This document shows positions 26,976 through 38,257 of a stretch of 41,049 bases of DNA, piece after piece (the first letter of the stretch is position 1; every line of letters starts with the position of its first letter). The stretch is from Caecitellus pseudoparvulus (Eukaryota > Bigyra: Bicosoecida): positions 1 through 41,049 of the forward strand of contig CBFFRQ010000121.1 in NCBI GenBank assembly GCA_965644315.1, read 5' to 3'. The notes beneath the pieces are model-generated. The model made no database searches and was not told the DNA's origin. It was given only the letters and a program-made list of their open reading frames with translations. The position numbers were made by a program, and so were the translations under genes.

Positions 26976-29450
26976 TCACTTGCGAGAGCGCTTGCCGCCG
27001 CGAGCTGGCGCAGCACTGTCCGACGCGCGCTTGGTGCCGCGCAGTGGCTTGCCGGCGGGCTTGGCATCCTGCACCGTCACGCCAAGGGCCTTGCCCAGGA
27101 CTGCCTTGCCTGAGCAGGGGTCGGCTGCCTTGAGGGCTGCCACAGCCGCCTTGGAGCCCAGCACGCCCCGCACCGCCTCACCTGCGGAAGGGGACTGCGC
27201 CAGGTCAGACAGCAGGAAGCACCCGCGGTTGTGCTGCAGGAGGGCGGTGCCGTCCCCCGCCGGGCCGCCGTACTTGGCCGCCACCGCATCCCACAACATC
27301 TCCCCGATGGGCACCTGGCCGATGCTGGCGGGTGTCTCCCGCTCCAGCAGCAACAGGCGCTTGAGCAGCAGTGTGGAGGCAGCGTTCTCCACGAGGGACT
27401 GCCACGGCTCAGCGCCCTCGCCTGTCCGGGCGGGCGTGGGGGAGTCGCCCCCCTCGTCACCCCCTCCGAAGTGCACGCCAGAGCGAACTGCTGTGGACGC
27501 GGCAGCCTGCCCCGCACCTGCGGCAGCAGCCAACTGCACGTCCTCCTCCTCGCCCCCCTCCTCACTGTCCTCCCGCACTGCCTCTGCTACCGCCTCCAGC
27601 ACCTGCTGCACGTCGGATGGAGTGGCGACACCCTTGGGCAGAGCTGCCTGCTCCGCCATGGCCTTCACTGTCTCCAGCAGCACCTCAGCACCCCACCGGC
27701 TGCGCATGAAGTCCGCAGTGTGCACCAGCATCGCATCCCGCAACTTGGGCAAGGCGGCCTTCAGCAGCTGCTTGCGGCGGATGGGGGCAGACTTCTTGCT
27801 CGTTGCCTGCCACTGCACAGTGGTCAAGTCCAGGACACCGTCCCGGCTCTTGCGCTTGCCTGTGGCAGCCACAGTGTCGGCGGCGTCCCCTGCCTCCTCC
27901 TCCTCTGCGCCCTGCCCTGCCGGCTCCAGCGCACTCAGGTCCCGCACAGGCGCACGCTGCCCCGTGGCGGCCGTCCCTTCCTCCTGCTCCTCCTCCTCCT
28001 GCTCAGGCACCCACACAGGCTGCAGCAGCTGCATGTCTGTCTGGGGGAAGTACCGGCTGCTGCCTGGCGCCAGCAAGTGCAGCCACACCCGGCGCCCGAA
28101 GCGGTCACAGGCGACGTCCCGCACCAGGTCCAGCTCCGCCGACAGCGGCTTGAGGATGGCCTTGGTCAGCTGCACCGTGTCGTCCACGCAGTCCAGCGCC
28201 TTGACCAGCAGCATGTGGCCCTGGTCGTGCAGCGCCAGCTCCGCCACGTGCGCCTTGATGCTGCTGAGGATGACCTTGCGCTCCTTGGTGGTGGCGTATG
28301 CGAGGGCGATGCAGGCGGCCAGCATGCCGTCACGGGAGGACACCAGGGCCACGATGGCGTCGGTGATGGTGGGCACCACCTGGCGGATGGACAGGGGCGA
28401 CGCCACGCGCAGGAAGTCTGCGAGCAGGCGCTGGCCGATGGTCGTGCCCAGGAACCCCTTGGCCACGAACTTGTTGATGTGGTGGTACAGGTTGCGCAGC
28501 ACGCTCAGCTTCTCAGAGGGGTGCTCTGCCAGGAGGGAGTCCAGGGAACGCTTGGCAGCCAGGACGGACATGTCCTCTGGCTTGGCAGGGGGCAGAGTTG
28601 CCACGTCCTCCCCGCCCTCGGCGCAGCCAGGCGGCGGCAGGGCGCCTGTGCCGAGCAAGTGCGCCACGGGCGCCTGCTTGGCGGGGGTCACCTTCAAGTG
28701 AGCATACTGCGGCCCATACGCCTCCTGCAGCAGCTCCCAGGTGTCTGCCGTGGACCACGCCTTGGCGTAGCCAGCCTCCAGCACCAGGATGCCCATCTTG
28801 TGCGTCATGAGCCGGGCGGCGTGACCCTTGAGCTCCTTGTGCACTGCCGCCTTCATGGACGGCGAGCCGTACTTCAAGATCTTCTCCAGGATGTTGTGGG
28901 CGTGCTTCTCCTTGGACATGTCCAGGAGGTGCCCCCTCAGCTCCGCCATCACCTTCTCCTGCTGCACCACCGTGCCGAACTGGAAGACACTCTGGATCAC
29001 GCGGCTGGCATCGTGCCGTGCACACAGCGTCTTCATGGACCCCTTCCACATGTCCAGGACCTTGTCAATGCTCTCCCGCTTGTCGGCCAGCGTGACGGCC
29101 TTCTGCCGGTACACCTCCCACAGGTTCTGCGCCGAGGCGGGGTGCGGAAATCGATTGTGCACCCACGCACCACGGCAGCCGCCACTGGCAGCCAGGCACA
29201 CACCTTGCCTCCCTCAACTAGGTCAAAATGGGGATCAGTCTGGGATTTGCGCTCCTTGCGGGCTTTCTGGGGGGCACGACGTTGAAGGATGTGTGCTGTT
29301 GGGCCTTGGCAGGTGTTCGCGTGACTTTCCGCAGCCTGACCACGACCACCTGCTCACCTTCTTGTTGCGGGGTGCATCGTCAGCAGGCTTGGGAGGCTTG
29401 GGGGTCCACTTCTTCTTCTTGCCCCCACTGAATCCAGCTGAGGCACTCAT
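26976..29450 (-). CDS. PUF6: PUF6/Puf6-like Pumilio-repeat nucleolar protein
   Basis: Three exons on the minus strand, 29450-29358, 29266-29204 and 29126-26976, with phase 0 introns of 91 and 77 nt, encode 768 residues. The N-terminus is Lys-rich (GGKKKKWTPKPPKP), as in human PUF6; exon 2 gives KARKERKSQTDPHFD and joins to NLWEVYRQK, the start of the helical core. Pumilio-like repeats follow (DASRVIQSVFQFG, KHAHNILEKILKYG, DRFGRRVWLHLLAPG), then an acidic low-complexity insert and the CPL-type C-terminal half with QHNRGCFLLSDL. Family members work in 60S ribosome assembly and in mRNA repression. The C-terminus is a basic tail. Long open frames on the opposite strand are GC-driven shadows. Confidence 0.9.
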
Positions 29451-29613
29451 TCTACCTCCTGCCCACGCTGATGGCTCAGACGGTGCAAGGAGGCTGAGCC
29501 GCTGCTCTGGCCTCGCTGCACTGCGCACACTCGAAGTCTCGCTGCCAAACGCACTGCCCACGAGCCGGACAGTTCAATTGCAGGTGTGCCCAGCGCCAAT
29601 GTCATGTCTGCTG

Positions 29614-29619
29614 TGCATT
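29614..29619 (-). terminator. AATGCA 3'-end element after SART1
   Basis: On the minus strand TTCAAATGCACAG lies 22 nt past the SART1 stop codon, just upstream of the PUF6-like gene that follows in the same direction. Confidence 0.4.
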
Positions 29620-29640
29620 TGAACAGTGTTTGGTTCTGTG

Positions 29641-31772
29641 TCACTTGCGCCCCTTGCCGTTGCCTGAGCTTCCGATGTCCTCCATCAGCCGCTTCAACTT
29701 CCGCTCCTGCTTCCGCTTGCCGCTGCCAAAGCCGTGGAAGGCATAGTTCAACTGCCTCCACGCCTCCTTCTGTGTCAACTCCCGCCCGAAAGCGTCTTGC
29801 TGCCGCAGGTGCACTCGTGGGGCGGGGTCCTCCTCCCCTCCAGGCAGCGCCGGACGCCGGTCGTTTGCACGGCCGGCCACCAGTACACCTGCGTTGGCCT
29901 TGGACAGCGCGCCTGTGCGCCTCAAGAACGACAGCGCTGCCGCTGTGCTAGAGCTCGTCTCCCCTGCCTCTGTCACCATCTCCCCGTCCACAGTGGCCTT
30001 GGCGACGTCCGCCTTGGCTGCAGCCAGCTGCCGGTCCAGGCTCCCCTCCTCGTCCTTCGCCGCCGCCTCCCCTCCCCCGGACGCCACAGCAGCACTGGGC
30101 GCACTTCCAGCACTACCACCCCTCCCATCCCTGGACGGCACAGCTGGCCCAGCAGTCTTGGCTGCTAGGCGCCGGGTGAACTCTGCGCTGGAGGAGAAGG
30201 TGAGGGTGCCGGGGCCACTGCCGCCTGACGTGGCGCCAGCGGACGCCGCAGCAGCCGCCGCACGAGCGGCACGGGCCGCCTTTACCTTCGCCAGCACCGC
30301 ACTAGCCTCCACGTCACCTGCCTCCTCAGAGGCGGTCGGCTTGGGCGGCGCAGCTGCCTGGGCCGCCCGGGCGCGCGCCAGCCCCGCCGCCAACTGCGCT
30401 GCCCAGGCAGCCTCCCCGCCATCCTCCTCGGCATCCCCGTCACCCAGCCCACTCATGGCACCTCCAGGGGTGTCGCGCAGAGTGTACTTGCGAGCCTTCG
30501 TCAAGTGCTGTGCTCCGTCACCCCCCACCTCCTCGCCCTCAGCTGCCGCGAGGCGAGCACGCACGGCTGCAGCCGCCGCTTCGCCAGCTACATCCACCTG
30601 TCCCCCCCCATCCTGACCGCCAGAGCTCGACAGCTCTGCAGCCAGGCGTGCCCCAGCAGACGTGCCTTGCCCCAGCCTGCCTTCTGACGTGCCAAAGCGA
30701 GCTGCCGCCTCCGCCTCCACTGCCCCATCGACGGCAGAGGGCGGGGAGCCACCACCCTCCTCCCGCTGGCGCTTGCGACGCTTGGAGGCTTTCTTGGCCT
30801 TCTTGGCCTTCTTCGAGGCCTTGCCCGCCTGAGGCATCAACGCAGCAGCCTCCTCCAGAGTCATGAAGTCACTCGCCACCACCACACCGCCCGCCTCGGC
30901 TGCCGCCGTGCCACCCCCCGCCGCTGCCTGCAGGCGCTGCCGCACTGCGTCGCCTGCAGCCGAGTCCACAGCATCGTCGCCGCCCTCCAGCCCTGCACGC
31001 GACACCAGCGCCCCGCTCGCCGTCAGCACCGCCTTGCCCGCCAACATGGCCTCCTCATCCCCATCGTCGTACTGCTGCAGGAGACCAGGTGCTGAGCCAC
31101 CTGCCTCTCGAGACGCCAGGCGACTGTAACCAGTGGCCCCCCGCATGGCTGCCACCTTGGCCTTCCGCGACACGGCCAGACGCGCCTTGGCATCCGCCAT
31201 CAGCCGGCTGTTCTCCAGCACGTCCTCCCCCTCCTCGTCCAACACGCTGCGGTCTGCCAGCGTCAGCACCACGTCCTGCCCCTCAGCAAAGTCGCCCACG
31301 GCGTGGCGCACAGACAGCCCCGCCCCCTCCACCTGCTCCTCCTCCTCGCCGTCTCCGAGCAACGCCATGGGGCCGGAGCGGCGAGCTGGGGCAGCCTTGC
31401 CAGTCGCCTTGCGAGCTGCCCTCTTGGCTTTCATATGCGCCACCCAGTCGGAGGCACTACCAGATGCTGCCTTGCCGATGACGTCCTCCTGTGCGGCGGG
31501 CGCTGAGCGCTTGGCCTTGGCAGCAGCAAGGCGAGCAGCCAGTCCGCCAGACTGCTCCTTTGCATCACCAGCCGCGGCTGCAGGTGGGGCGGGAGCCTCT
31601 GCTGGGGCCTGCGAAATACGCAGGGGCTTCAATCCTAGCTTTGCACGGAGGGCGTTGGTTTCGTCCACGGAAAGGCTGCGGCCGGAGCGGAGGGAGGGCG
31701 GCTGTGAGCGGGGCACATGCTCGCGGAAATTGGACAGCCGCCCTCGAACCTGATCTCCTTCTCTGAGGCCAT
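29641..31772 (-). CDS. SART1: SART1/Snu66, U4/U6.U5 tri-snRNP component
   Basis: Two exons on the minus strand, 31772-31750 and 31675-29641, give 685 residues. The first coding exon is only 23 nt; splicing in phase 2 over a 74-nt intron gives MASEKEISLSVDETNALR, exactly the family start with LRAKLGLKPL next. The C-terminus, with DAFGRELTQKEAWRQLNYAF and HGFGSGKRKQERKLKRL, is equally diagnostic. The middle is Ala/Lys/Glu-rich with a KASKKAKKAKKASKRRKR nuclear-localisation-like stretch and a TLADRSVLDEEGEDVLEN segment typical of the family. The protein is needed to recruit the tri-snRNP to the pre-spliceosome, in line with an intron-bearing genome. Without the micro-exon the frame would have to start at GTG, which I reject. 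Confidence 0.93.
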
Positions 31773-32265
31773 CCTGGACCCTTCAAGCTGAATGCCGTTC
31801 CTTGCGTGTCTGTATCTGCTTATGTAATGCTGCAACTGGTGCAGAAAGCTGCTGAAAATCCCCCCACAGCACTGCAACGCAGGGGAATGCAGTGAGAGTG
31901 GCGCCCGCCTGTCCAACCAGAGTTCAGTCGTTTGCGTGGGCTGCACGGGGGAGGCGCACTAGCACCGGCATGTATGTCGTCCACAATGAGCACCCATGGT
32001 TCGAGTTTTGGGGCGCGCACCTTCTGCACCAGCACGCCCCCTGCTGGACGCAGCAGCGCATGTTGGCCAGTGAGAAACACACACGCCTTGCTCGCCTGCA
32101 GCCGCCCCCCCCCACCTAAGCAGGCCCACTCCCCGACATCGCAGGCACATGGCACACTTCCGTCAATGCTCTGCATTAGCCTGCTCTCGCGTTGAATGCC
32201 CTTGACCGGCTGTGCCGCCTGCAGTCAGCCGTTCTGTCCCGCTGGTGTCTGCGGTAATTGCCACC
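31773..32265. promoter_or_regulatory. Divergent intergenic region, SART1 / helical protein gene
   Basis: 493 nt between divergent starts. Contains an isolated plus-strand AATGCAGTG at 31886 that follows no known gene. No other element recognised. Confidence 0.3.
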
Positions 32266-34680
32266 ATGCACCCGACATCAGCCGCGGTCTCGGCTGCGCA
32301 GAAGTTCACGAGGCGCAGTGGGGGCAAGCGACTTGGCCGTTATTTTCCGTATCTTGCGCTGCAGACGAGACCCGCTGCCCCTTGGCGCCTTCACAGTGCC
32401 CTCTACGCCCTCGCCCCGCCTGGCCTGCCAAGCCCACTGACAAACACATGCCACCTCAGCACCAGCACCGGGCACGACTCACCCGCGGTGCTGGTCACCA
32501 AGCACCTGCAGCGGGAAGGCGTGTCGTTGTCTGCACAGGGGTGGGCGCGCATGTTGCGGGTGCTCGTGGCCATGGTGCAGAGTGGGCCTTTTCCCGCAGT
32601 GCACATGGACAGGTGCATGGCAGCCCTGGGCAGCGCGCTGGCTCAGGCGCCCCCCGTAGATGCGCAGGAGTGTGTGCAGATCCTGCTGCCAGTGCTGCAG
32701 CTGTCAATGATGCGTGCCTTTCGCTCTCGGGAGCTGGCTGTGGTGGTGGACCTCACTGTGCAGACGCTGTGCCAGCCCAGTGTGGCGGTCACTCTGCACC
32801 CCTTTGACGCCGCACAGACGCTGGCAGCTGCGCACATTGGAGGCGCAACAGACACGCGCCTCATGGAGGTGCTGCTGCCTCCTCTCAGCGGTGCCCTGGC
32901 CACGTCTGTGCCCCCTGCCATGCCCCCAGGCAACCTGGGCGTTACGGGCGTGTACGTGGACGGCCCTGCTGTTGCCACCAGCGACCCGGAGTTTGCGTAC
33001 TTCCACGCTGGCCGGGACCATGGTGCAGAGCGAGAAGTCAGCCACCTGGACGCGGCCGGTGCCAGCAACCTTGGCCGCCTTGGCACCACCTTCACTCCCT
33101 TCTCGCCCCAGGAGGTACACGCCCAAGCCCTGGCGGGCGCGGCCGCCGTGCTGCAGACAGCTGTGGCGGCACCCCCCGGTGCTGAGCGTGACTTGGCGCT
33201 CCCCGCCGCCACTGCCATTGTGGCGCTGGCCCAGGATGTCGTGAGCAGGGCCCCCCCCGGCGTGGCTGGGTCAGTCCCCAACCCCCTCGCGTCACTGGCG
33301 GCCGAGGCAGAAGCTGGCCACGCCCTGCACCACGCCCTGACAGCTCTCAAGCAGCGCGGTGGAGGGCACCTGGACCCCAACGTGGCCAAGGCCCTGGGCG
33401 CCACTGCGAGCCGGCTGGCGGGGCACTTGCACGCGTACACCCTCAAGGCCTGGCGCGCCTTCAGCTCGCCCTCCCACCCCGACCACCACAAGCAGTCTGC
33501 TGAGGCGGCGTACGCCTTCGTCACCCTGCTGCACAGCATGGCCCACACGCCCCGCATGCTGCGCACGCCACGGACCGTGCGCCCCGGCAGTGTCTCCACC
33601 GCCGGTGTCCGGGGGGCGGTGTCCTCCAAACCCGCGCGCTTGCTCTTCGCCGCCAAGCCGTGGCTGCTGCACAGCCTGCCGTCCTGGGCCCCCAGCCGCA
33701 CCGTGAAGCTGCTGCAGGCCGTCGGTGCCACGCCCGACGCCGACACCCACGTGGCCAGCACCGTGGCTGTGGAGGCACTGTGTGGCCTGGCCACGCACGC
33801 CGTGCAGCGGGTGGCTGAGAATCCCCCCGCACACGGCCACAGCACCCGGCCTCTTGTCTTGCGGGGCTGCAGCCAGGCCTCTGGTCTCCTGCGAGGCGTG
33901 TGTGCGGTGGGCATGCCTGCAGCTGCCCTGCCGCTGCTCACCGTGTCCGTGCAGCCCCCCCGCGGGCACCCAGCACCCCCCCTGCGTGTCAGCGTGGACC
34001 TGCTGGGTGAAGCCCTGGCCGCCATCGGGCACACATGCAGTGCCAGCAGTGGCATGCAGCCCAGCCTACCCGCCCTGTGCATGGCCATGTCGGCTGCCGC
34101 CTTCATCCTGCGCAGCCGAGCCCCCGACTTCCACGACCGCAGCATGAAGGTGAAGGGTGCCAGCGTGCACATGCTGCCCCCTGAGCACCTCCTGGAAGCT
34201 GCAGAGGCGGCAGCCGGGGACATCCCCCTGCACCACCTCTCCCACGCCTTCGTCCAGGGCGTGGCCGGGGACATCTCCCGGCACTGCGCGGAGCAGCTGG
34301 CAAACGGCTCCCTCGTGGCAAGCGGGGCTGTCGGGGTCATGGACGGCCTGCTCGCTGCGCACTTTGCAGCTGAGGGCGGTCCAGCGCCCCTGTCGCCCCC
34401 TGTCACCGACTTCGCCCTGGCCACCCTGGCCCACGTGACACGCACGTCTCGAGTGGGCAGGCGCCCCCTGACGCCCCTCCTGGCCAACGCTGCCAGGGCA
34501 GTGGGCAGCTGGGCTGAGCGGGGCGGCGCTGCAGCACTGGCAGATGACCACCCCGTCATGGCAGCCTGCCGCACCTTCCTCCAAGCCATCACAGACAGCC
34601 CTGCCAAGCACACTGGTGCTCACGCAGAGCGAGCCAAGGCACACGCCGCCGCCGGCCTGGCCGCCCTGCCGCCCTGCTGA
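32266..34680 (+). CDS. Unrecognised helical protein, possibly organelle-targeted
   Basis: Single exon, 804 residues from ATG 32266, which has an ideal GCCACCATG context; the frame is open a little further upstream without an ATG. I do not recognise the family. The first 45 residues are rich in Ser, Ala, Arg and Lys with almost no acidic residues (AAQKFTRRSGGKRLGRYF), like a mitochondrial or plastid presequence. The remainder is Ala/Leu/His-rich and predicted by eye to be mostly helical, in repeating helix pairs such as QGWARMLRVLVAMVQSG and DAQECVQILLPVLQLSMMR. This resembles helical-repeat organellar RNA-binding proteins (FASTK or OPR-like), but no RAP domain or repeat signature is visible. 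Its stop lies 8 nt from the stop of the convergent ANKRD13 gene. Confidence 0.7.
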   Translation: MHPTSAAVSAAQKFTRRSGGKRLGRYFPYLALQTRPAAPWRLHSALYALAPPGLPSPLTNTCHLSTSTGHDSPAVLVTKHLQREGVSLSAQGWARMLRVLVAMVQSGPFPAVHMDRCMAALGSALAQAPPVDAQECVQILLPVLQLSMMRAFRSRELAVVVDLTVQTLCQPSVAVTLHPFDAAQTLAAAHIGGATDTRLMEVLLPPLSGALATSVPPAMPPGNLGVTGVYVDGPAVATSDPEFAYFHAGRDHGAEREVSHLDAAGASNLGRLGTTFTPFSPQEVHAQALAGAAAVLQTAVAAPPGAERDLALPAATAIVALAQDVVSRAPPGVAGSVPNPLASLAAEAEAGHALHHALTALKQRGGGHLDPNVAKALGATASRLAGHLHAYTLKAWRAFSSPSHPDHHKQSAEAAYAFVTLLHSMAHTPRMLRTPRTVRPGSVSTAGVRGAVSSKPARLLFAAKPWLLHSLPSWAPSRTVKLLQAVGATPDADTHVASTVAVEALCGLATHAVQRVAENPPAHGHSTRPLVLRGCSQASGLLRGVCAVGMPAAALPLLTVSVQPPRGHPAPPLRVSVDLLGEALAAIGHTCSASSGMQPSLPALCMAMSAAAFILRSRAPDFHDRSMKVKGASVHMLPPEHLLEAAEAAAGDIPLHHLSHAFVQGVAGDISRHCAEQLANGSLVASGAVGVMDGLLAAHFAAEGGPAPLSPPVTDFALATLAHVTRTSRVGRRPLTPLLANAARAVGSWAERGGAAALADDHPVMAACRTFLQAITDSPAKHTGAHAERAKAHAAAGLAALPPC

Positions 34681-34684
34681 CGTC

Positions 34685-34690
34685 TGCATT
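34685..34690 (-). terminator. AATGCA overlapping the ANKRD13 stop codon
   Basis: On the minus strand the TAA stop is followed by TGCAG, giving TAATGCAG; the hexamer shares two bases with the stop codon. If it is a 3' processing signal the 3' UTR would be very short and would lie in the end of the convergent gene. Confidence 0.3.
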
Positions 34691-36704
34691 ACAGCTGCCG
34701 GATGAAGCCCTGCTCCTCGTACTCCCCCATGGCGTAGTCCTTCGGCACACTGAACAGCTCCTCGGCTGGCGTGACCAGGTTGCACTCTCCGAACGTGATG
34801 GTGGCGGTGACGGTGGGGAAGACGGGGATGGAGAAACGCACAGGGAAGCCCGCCTCGGGGGGCATGTGGTGCTCGAAGAAGCGCTTGAAGTTGTCGAAGT
34901 GCGCCCCCGTGCGGGCAAGCGCCGCGGCGATGGGCAGCATCTGCTCCCGCGTCAGGGGGAAGCCCGGGTGGAACGCCACCTGGCAATCCATCACCTTCTC
35001 CTCCACACTCGTGTTGGCCTCCTGCACCACGCCCATGTTGTGGCTGGCGATGTGGTCGCCCTCCCGCGCCGCCACGCCTGCTGGGCAGTCAGGCGGCCGC
35101 TCTGTGGTGGCAGGCGCCTTGCCTGGCACCGGCGTGGCGCCAGGGGCGGGTGTCGCGGTGCCTGTCACGGGCTCCGTCCCCAGCTCCGCGAGCAAGGCGT
35201 CCACGGCGCCCTCGTCCACGTCCTTGTGGCCCCGGAACACCTTCATGCCCGGCACGCCGTAGTTGTTCGTGTTGTGGTCGTACTCCAGCACGTGCCCCGC
35301 CTTGAGTCCCTTGAAGTGACTCATGAAATTCACGCGCCGCACCGTCTTTGCCGACGCCGCGGCGCCGTGCAGGCCCTGCCCGCTGTCGCCCTTGCCAGCC
35401 GCCGCGTCCTCCGCCGCTTTGGTGGCAGCGGCAGCCGTGGCGGCGCCAGCCTCCCCGCCGCCCATGGCTGCCAGGGCTGACGTCAGTGGCGCCAGGCCCG
35501 CCTCCGGGCGGTCCTCCACCAGCGCGCCGCTGTGCTGGTGCAGGTCCACCGAGTCAGGGGCGGCGCCCGCCTCCAGGGCTCCCCACTTGGCCTTTTCGTA
35601 CACGGGCAGCCACCAGTCAGCCAGGGTCAGGTCCTTGCGGATGGCGGCATGCGTCAGCTCTGTCTGCTTCAGCCCAGCCATGTCGTACAGGGTGCAGCCA
35701 GTCCACACGTCCACATCGGCAGTCTTGGGGTCGGTGGTGGTGCCTCCCAACCAGCCCTTCGTGAACACCTGCTTGAAGGTGGTGTCCTTGCTCCACCAGT
35801 CAGACACCTTCTGGGGCGTGGACAGCACCTTGCGCACCCAGTCCTGCACGTTCTTGTCCTCGGGGCACAGGAAGCTCTCCCGCCCGTCCCCTGCCGTGCG
35901 CGCCTTGTTGTCCAGCAGCAAGAATTGCCCCTCGTGGCTGCCGCGCTCGGCCTGCACCCTCACGATCTGGCTGACATCCCCCCGCTGCCAGGTCATGCCC
36001 GACATGCCCAGCAGGGTGCTGTCCATGCGCAGGGCGGTGCCGCGCTTGCGAATGGTCATGGTGTCCTTGGGCAGCAGTCCGGACACGAAGGGGATCCAGG
36101 AGCTGAACTCCCACACCATGGTCATCTCGAAGTCGGGCATGGAGGCAAAGCCCTCTGCCAGGCGCGGCGCACGCCGCTGGAAGGCGATGTCGGTTTCTCG
36201 CAGCATGGCCATGACAGTAGAGCGCACCAAGTGCGGGTTGGTCGTCAGCGCTGCCACCTGGTAGCACTCCCACGCCAAGCCGTTCAGCCCCTTCAGCTTG
36301 TCGTGTGGCAGGCGGGCCTTGGCGTACGCGCCCGCCGCCAGCAACATGGCTGCCGCCGTGCTGCGCCCCAGGGCCAGCGCCAGCAAGTACGGCGTGAAGC
36401 CGCTCGCATCACGTGTCTCCAGGTCTGCACAAGGGTATACGGGACACTATGTGCATACTGTAAGAAGCTAAGTGCTGGCACGGCGGCTCCGGCAGGATGC
36501 CGGACGCTGCAACGCAGACGCCGCGTGCGGAAATCGCACCCAACACGCACCGTAGCATTGCGAGGCTAGCAGCTTGTGCAGCAAGGCCAGGTCGCCGTCC
36601 CACACGGCAAAGTGCACATCCAGTGCCACAGATTTGCCGCGGTACGAGCAAACGTTGCCCGAAGTCGCCACGCCCTTTCTCGGGGCTGCCGCTGCCGCTG
36701 CCAT
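34689..36704 (-). CDS. ANKRD13: ANKRD13-like ankyrin/GPCR-chaperone-domain protein
   Basis: Two exons on the minus strand, 36704-36551 and 36424-34689, with a 126-nt phase 1 intron, give 629 residues. The N-terminal part has ankyrin-type helices (DVHFAVWDGDLALLHKLL, then DLETRDASGFTPYLLALA across the splice). The rest is the GPCR-chaperone type domain: DFEMTMVWEFSSWIPFVSG, MTIRKRGTALRMDSTLLG, a CWGLW-like block here WLGGTTTD, and PVRFSIPVFPTVTATITFGE near the end. Animal ANKRD13 proteins bind ubiquitinated membrane cargo at endosomes through C-terminal UIMs; this protein stops just where they would begin and shows none. A Pro/Ala insert sits near residue 480. Divergent from TAM41. Confidence 0.85.
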
Positions 36705-36973
36705 GCCAGGTGTTGCGCCCAAGTCGCTGCAACTTCCTCAAACACTCGGACCACGCGCAGCAGGCCAGGGAACTTCACTTCCTCGAGTGGCGTGAGTACA
36801 TGCAAGAATAGGACACAAGTTGGTTTTCTGTAAATTACTGAAGCCCCAGACTCTGCTGCCGCAGCACATTCTCCCCCCCACCACGGCTCGGCACGTGAAC
36901 TGGACTGTGCAGCTCGCTTGTTCAGCACAGGCTGCAGTGCTGCCCCAGGAAGGGCCAAGACCGTAGATTCTCC
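36705..36973. promoter_or_regulatory. Divergent intergenic region, ANKRD13 / TAM41
   Basis: 269 nt between the two starts, containing both promoters by position. No named motif recognised. Confidence 0.3.
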
Positions 36974-38065
36974 ATGGACTCTGCATCTTTTCTGTCTAAG
37001 TTCCCGCCCACGCGGTGGTCCTTTGGCTATGGCTCAGGCGTCTTCCAGCAAACCGGGTACGACGGTGAGTGCTGATGAGGAAGCAATTTCCGCTGCACAC
37101 CTCGTGGCTCACGGCCCTCCTACAACCCACCTGCAGACTCTGCCCCGCCCCCGATGGTGGATGTTGTCTTTATCGTGGACGACACTGCCAAGTGGCATGC
37201 TGCGAATCGACTGCTGCACCCCGACCACTACACCGGCGTTGGCGGATGGGGGGAACGATGGGTACAGCTGCTGCAAGGCCCAGGCGCGGCCATGTACTAC
37301 AACACGCTGCTGCCCATGCCCAGTGGTGTGCAGGGTGCGCAGCCAGGCCAGGAACTCAAGTACGGCGTCATCAGCACCGCTGACCTGCTGGCTGACTGTG
37401 CCCAGTGGCGCACCCTGTACATGGCCGGGCGCCTGCACAAACCCATCCGGCCCCTGCAGCCCCTGCCTTCCCGCATTGCAGCAGCACAAAGACAGAACCT
37501 AGCCGCTGCCGCTGCAGCAGCCTCCCTCATGTTGCCGCCCTCCTTCACTGCGTGGTCGTGGCTGTGTGCCATCACCGGCCTCAGCTACACGGGGGACTTC
37601 CGCATGCTGGTGGGGGAGCACCCAGCCAAGGTCTCCAACATCGTGGAGGGCAACCTGCAGAGGTTTGGCGCGCTGTACGCGCCGTTCGTGGGGCCTGGCG
37701 GCGTCGTGGACCTCGCCACGCCGTCTCCCACTGCCACCTTGGCACGCCTGCCCAGTGCCGCCGCGGCACGCTCCATCTGGCTGCGGCGAGACGCCTCTCC
37801 ACAAGGCACTCAACAAGCGCTGGCGTGCCTGCCCCCCCGCCTGCAGGCATGCATCCGCTCCAGCGTGGCTGCGCCTGGCACAGGGGGCGGGCCAGATGCT
37901 TGGCGCGGCATCGCCCGCGCCACAAAGACCCACATCAGTCGCACGGTAGCCTACCCCGCTGGCGTGCAGAGCTTCAAGGGGTTGCTCACGGCTGGGTGGC
38001 AGAAGTCTGCCGCCTACGCAGGCGCCAAGCTGCAGAAGCAGCTGCGCGCACTGCTGCGCAGATGA
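36974..38065 (+). CDS. TAM41: TAM41, mitochondrial CDP-diacylglycerol synthase
   Basis: Two exons, 36974-37064 and 37137-38065, with a 72-nt phase 1 intron, give 339 residues. The first exon encodes FGYGSGVFQQ (17-26), the nucleotide-binding turn of the family; the second starts with DSAPPP and MVDVVFIVDD, holding Asp39, Asp45 and Asp46 of the likely metal site, then WHAANRLLHPDHY. KYGVIS (105-110) and LYMAGRLHKP are further family signatures. The enzyme makes CDP-diacylglycerol on the matrix face of the inner mitochondrial membrane for cardiolipin and phosphatidylglycerol synthesis. An earlier start with a longer presequence cannot be excluded; this ATG leaves only 16 residues before the GYGSG turn, which is short but typical of the region. 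Confidence 0.93.
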
Positions 38066-38257
38066 GCAGGCACAAACTCGAGCCTGCCCACAATCCTTGA
38101 CACCGACGCGCTGCCGTCGTGCAGGCTGATTCCTCGAGCCTGACGTTGTACCTGCTCTGGCTGCCTGGTTCTGCCTGCCTCCAGCTGTCCAGGCCAGTGC
38201 CACTGCGATCGGGTCAAGGAAGCCAGTGCTCCCGCACGGCCACAGCTCTCCCGCACC

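Noticed and set aside
27231-29285. Long plus-strand open frame opposite the PUF6-like gene
   Set aside because: It is antisense to a clear multi-exon gene, has no family motif and is explained by the high GC content; the same applies to the 587-codon frame at 26938-28701.
29358-29450. Ribosomal protein eS25-like start (GGKKKKW)
   Set aside because: Splicing to the next two exons gives the PUF6 core in frame, and no eS25 body follows.
32643-34613. 656-codon minus-strand open frame
   Set aside because: Antisense to the helical-protein gene, which has an ideal start context; the minus-strand translation is Arg/Ser/Cys-rich noise.
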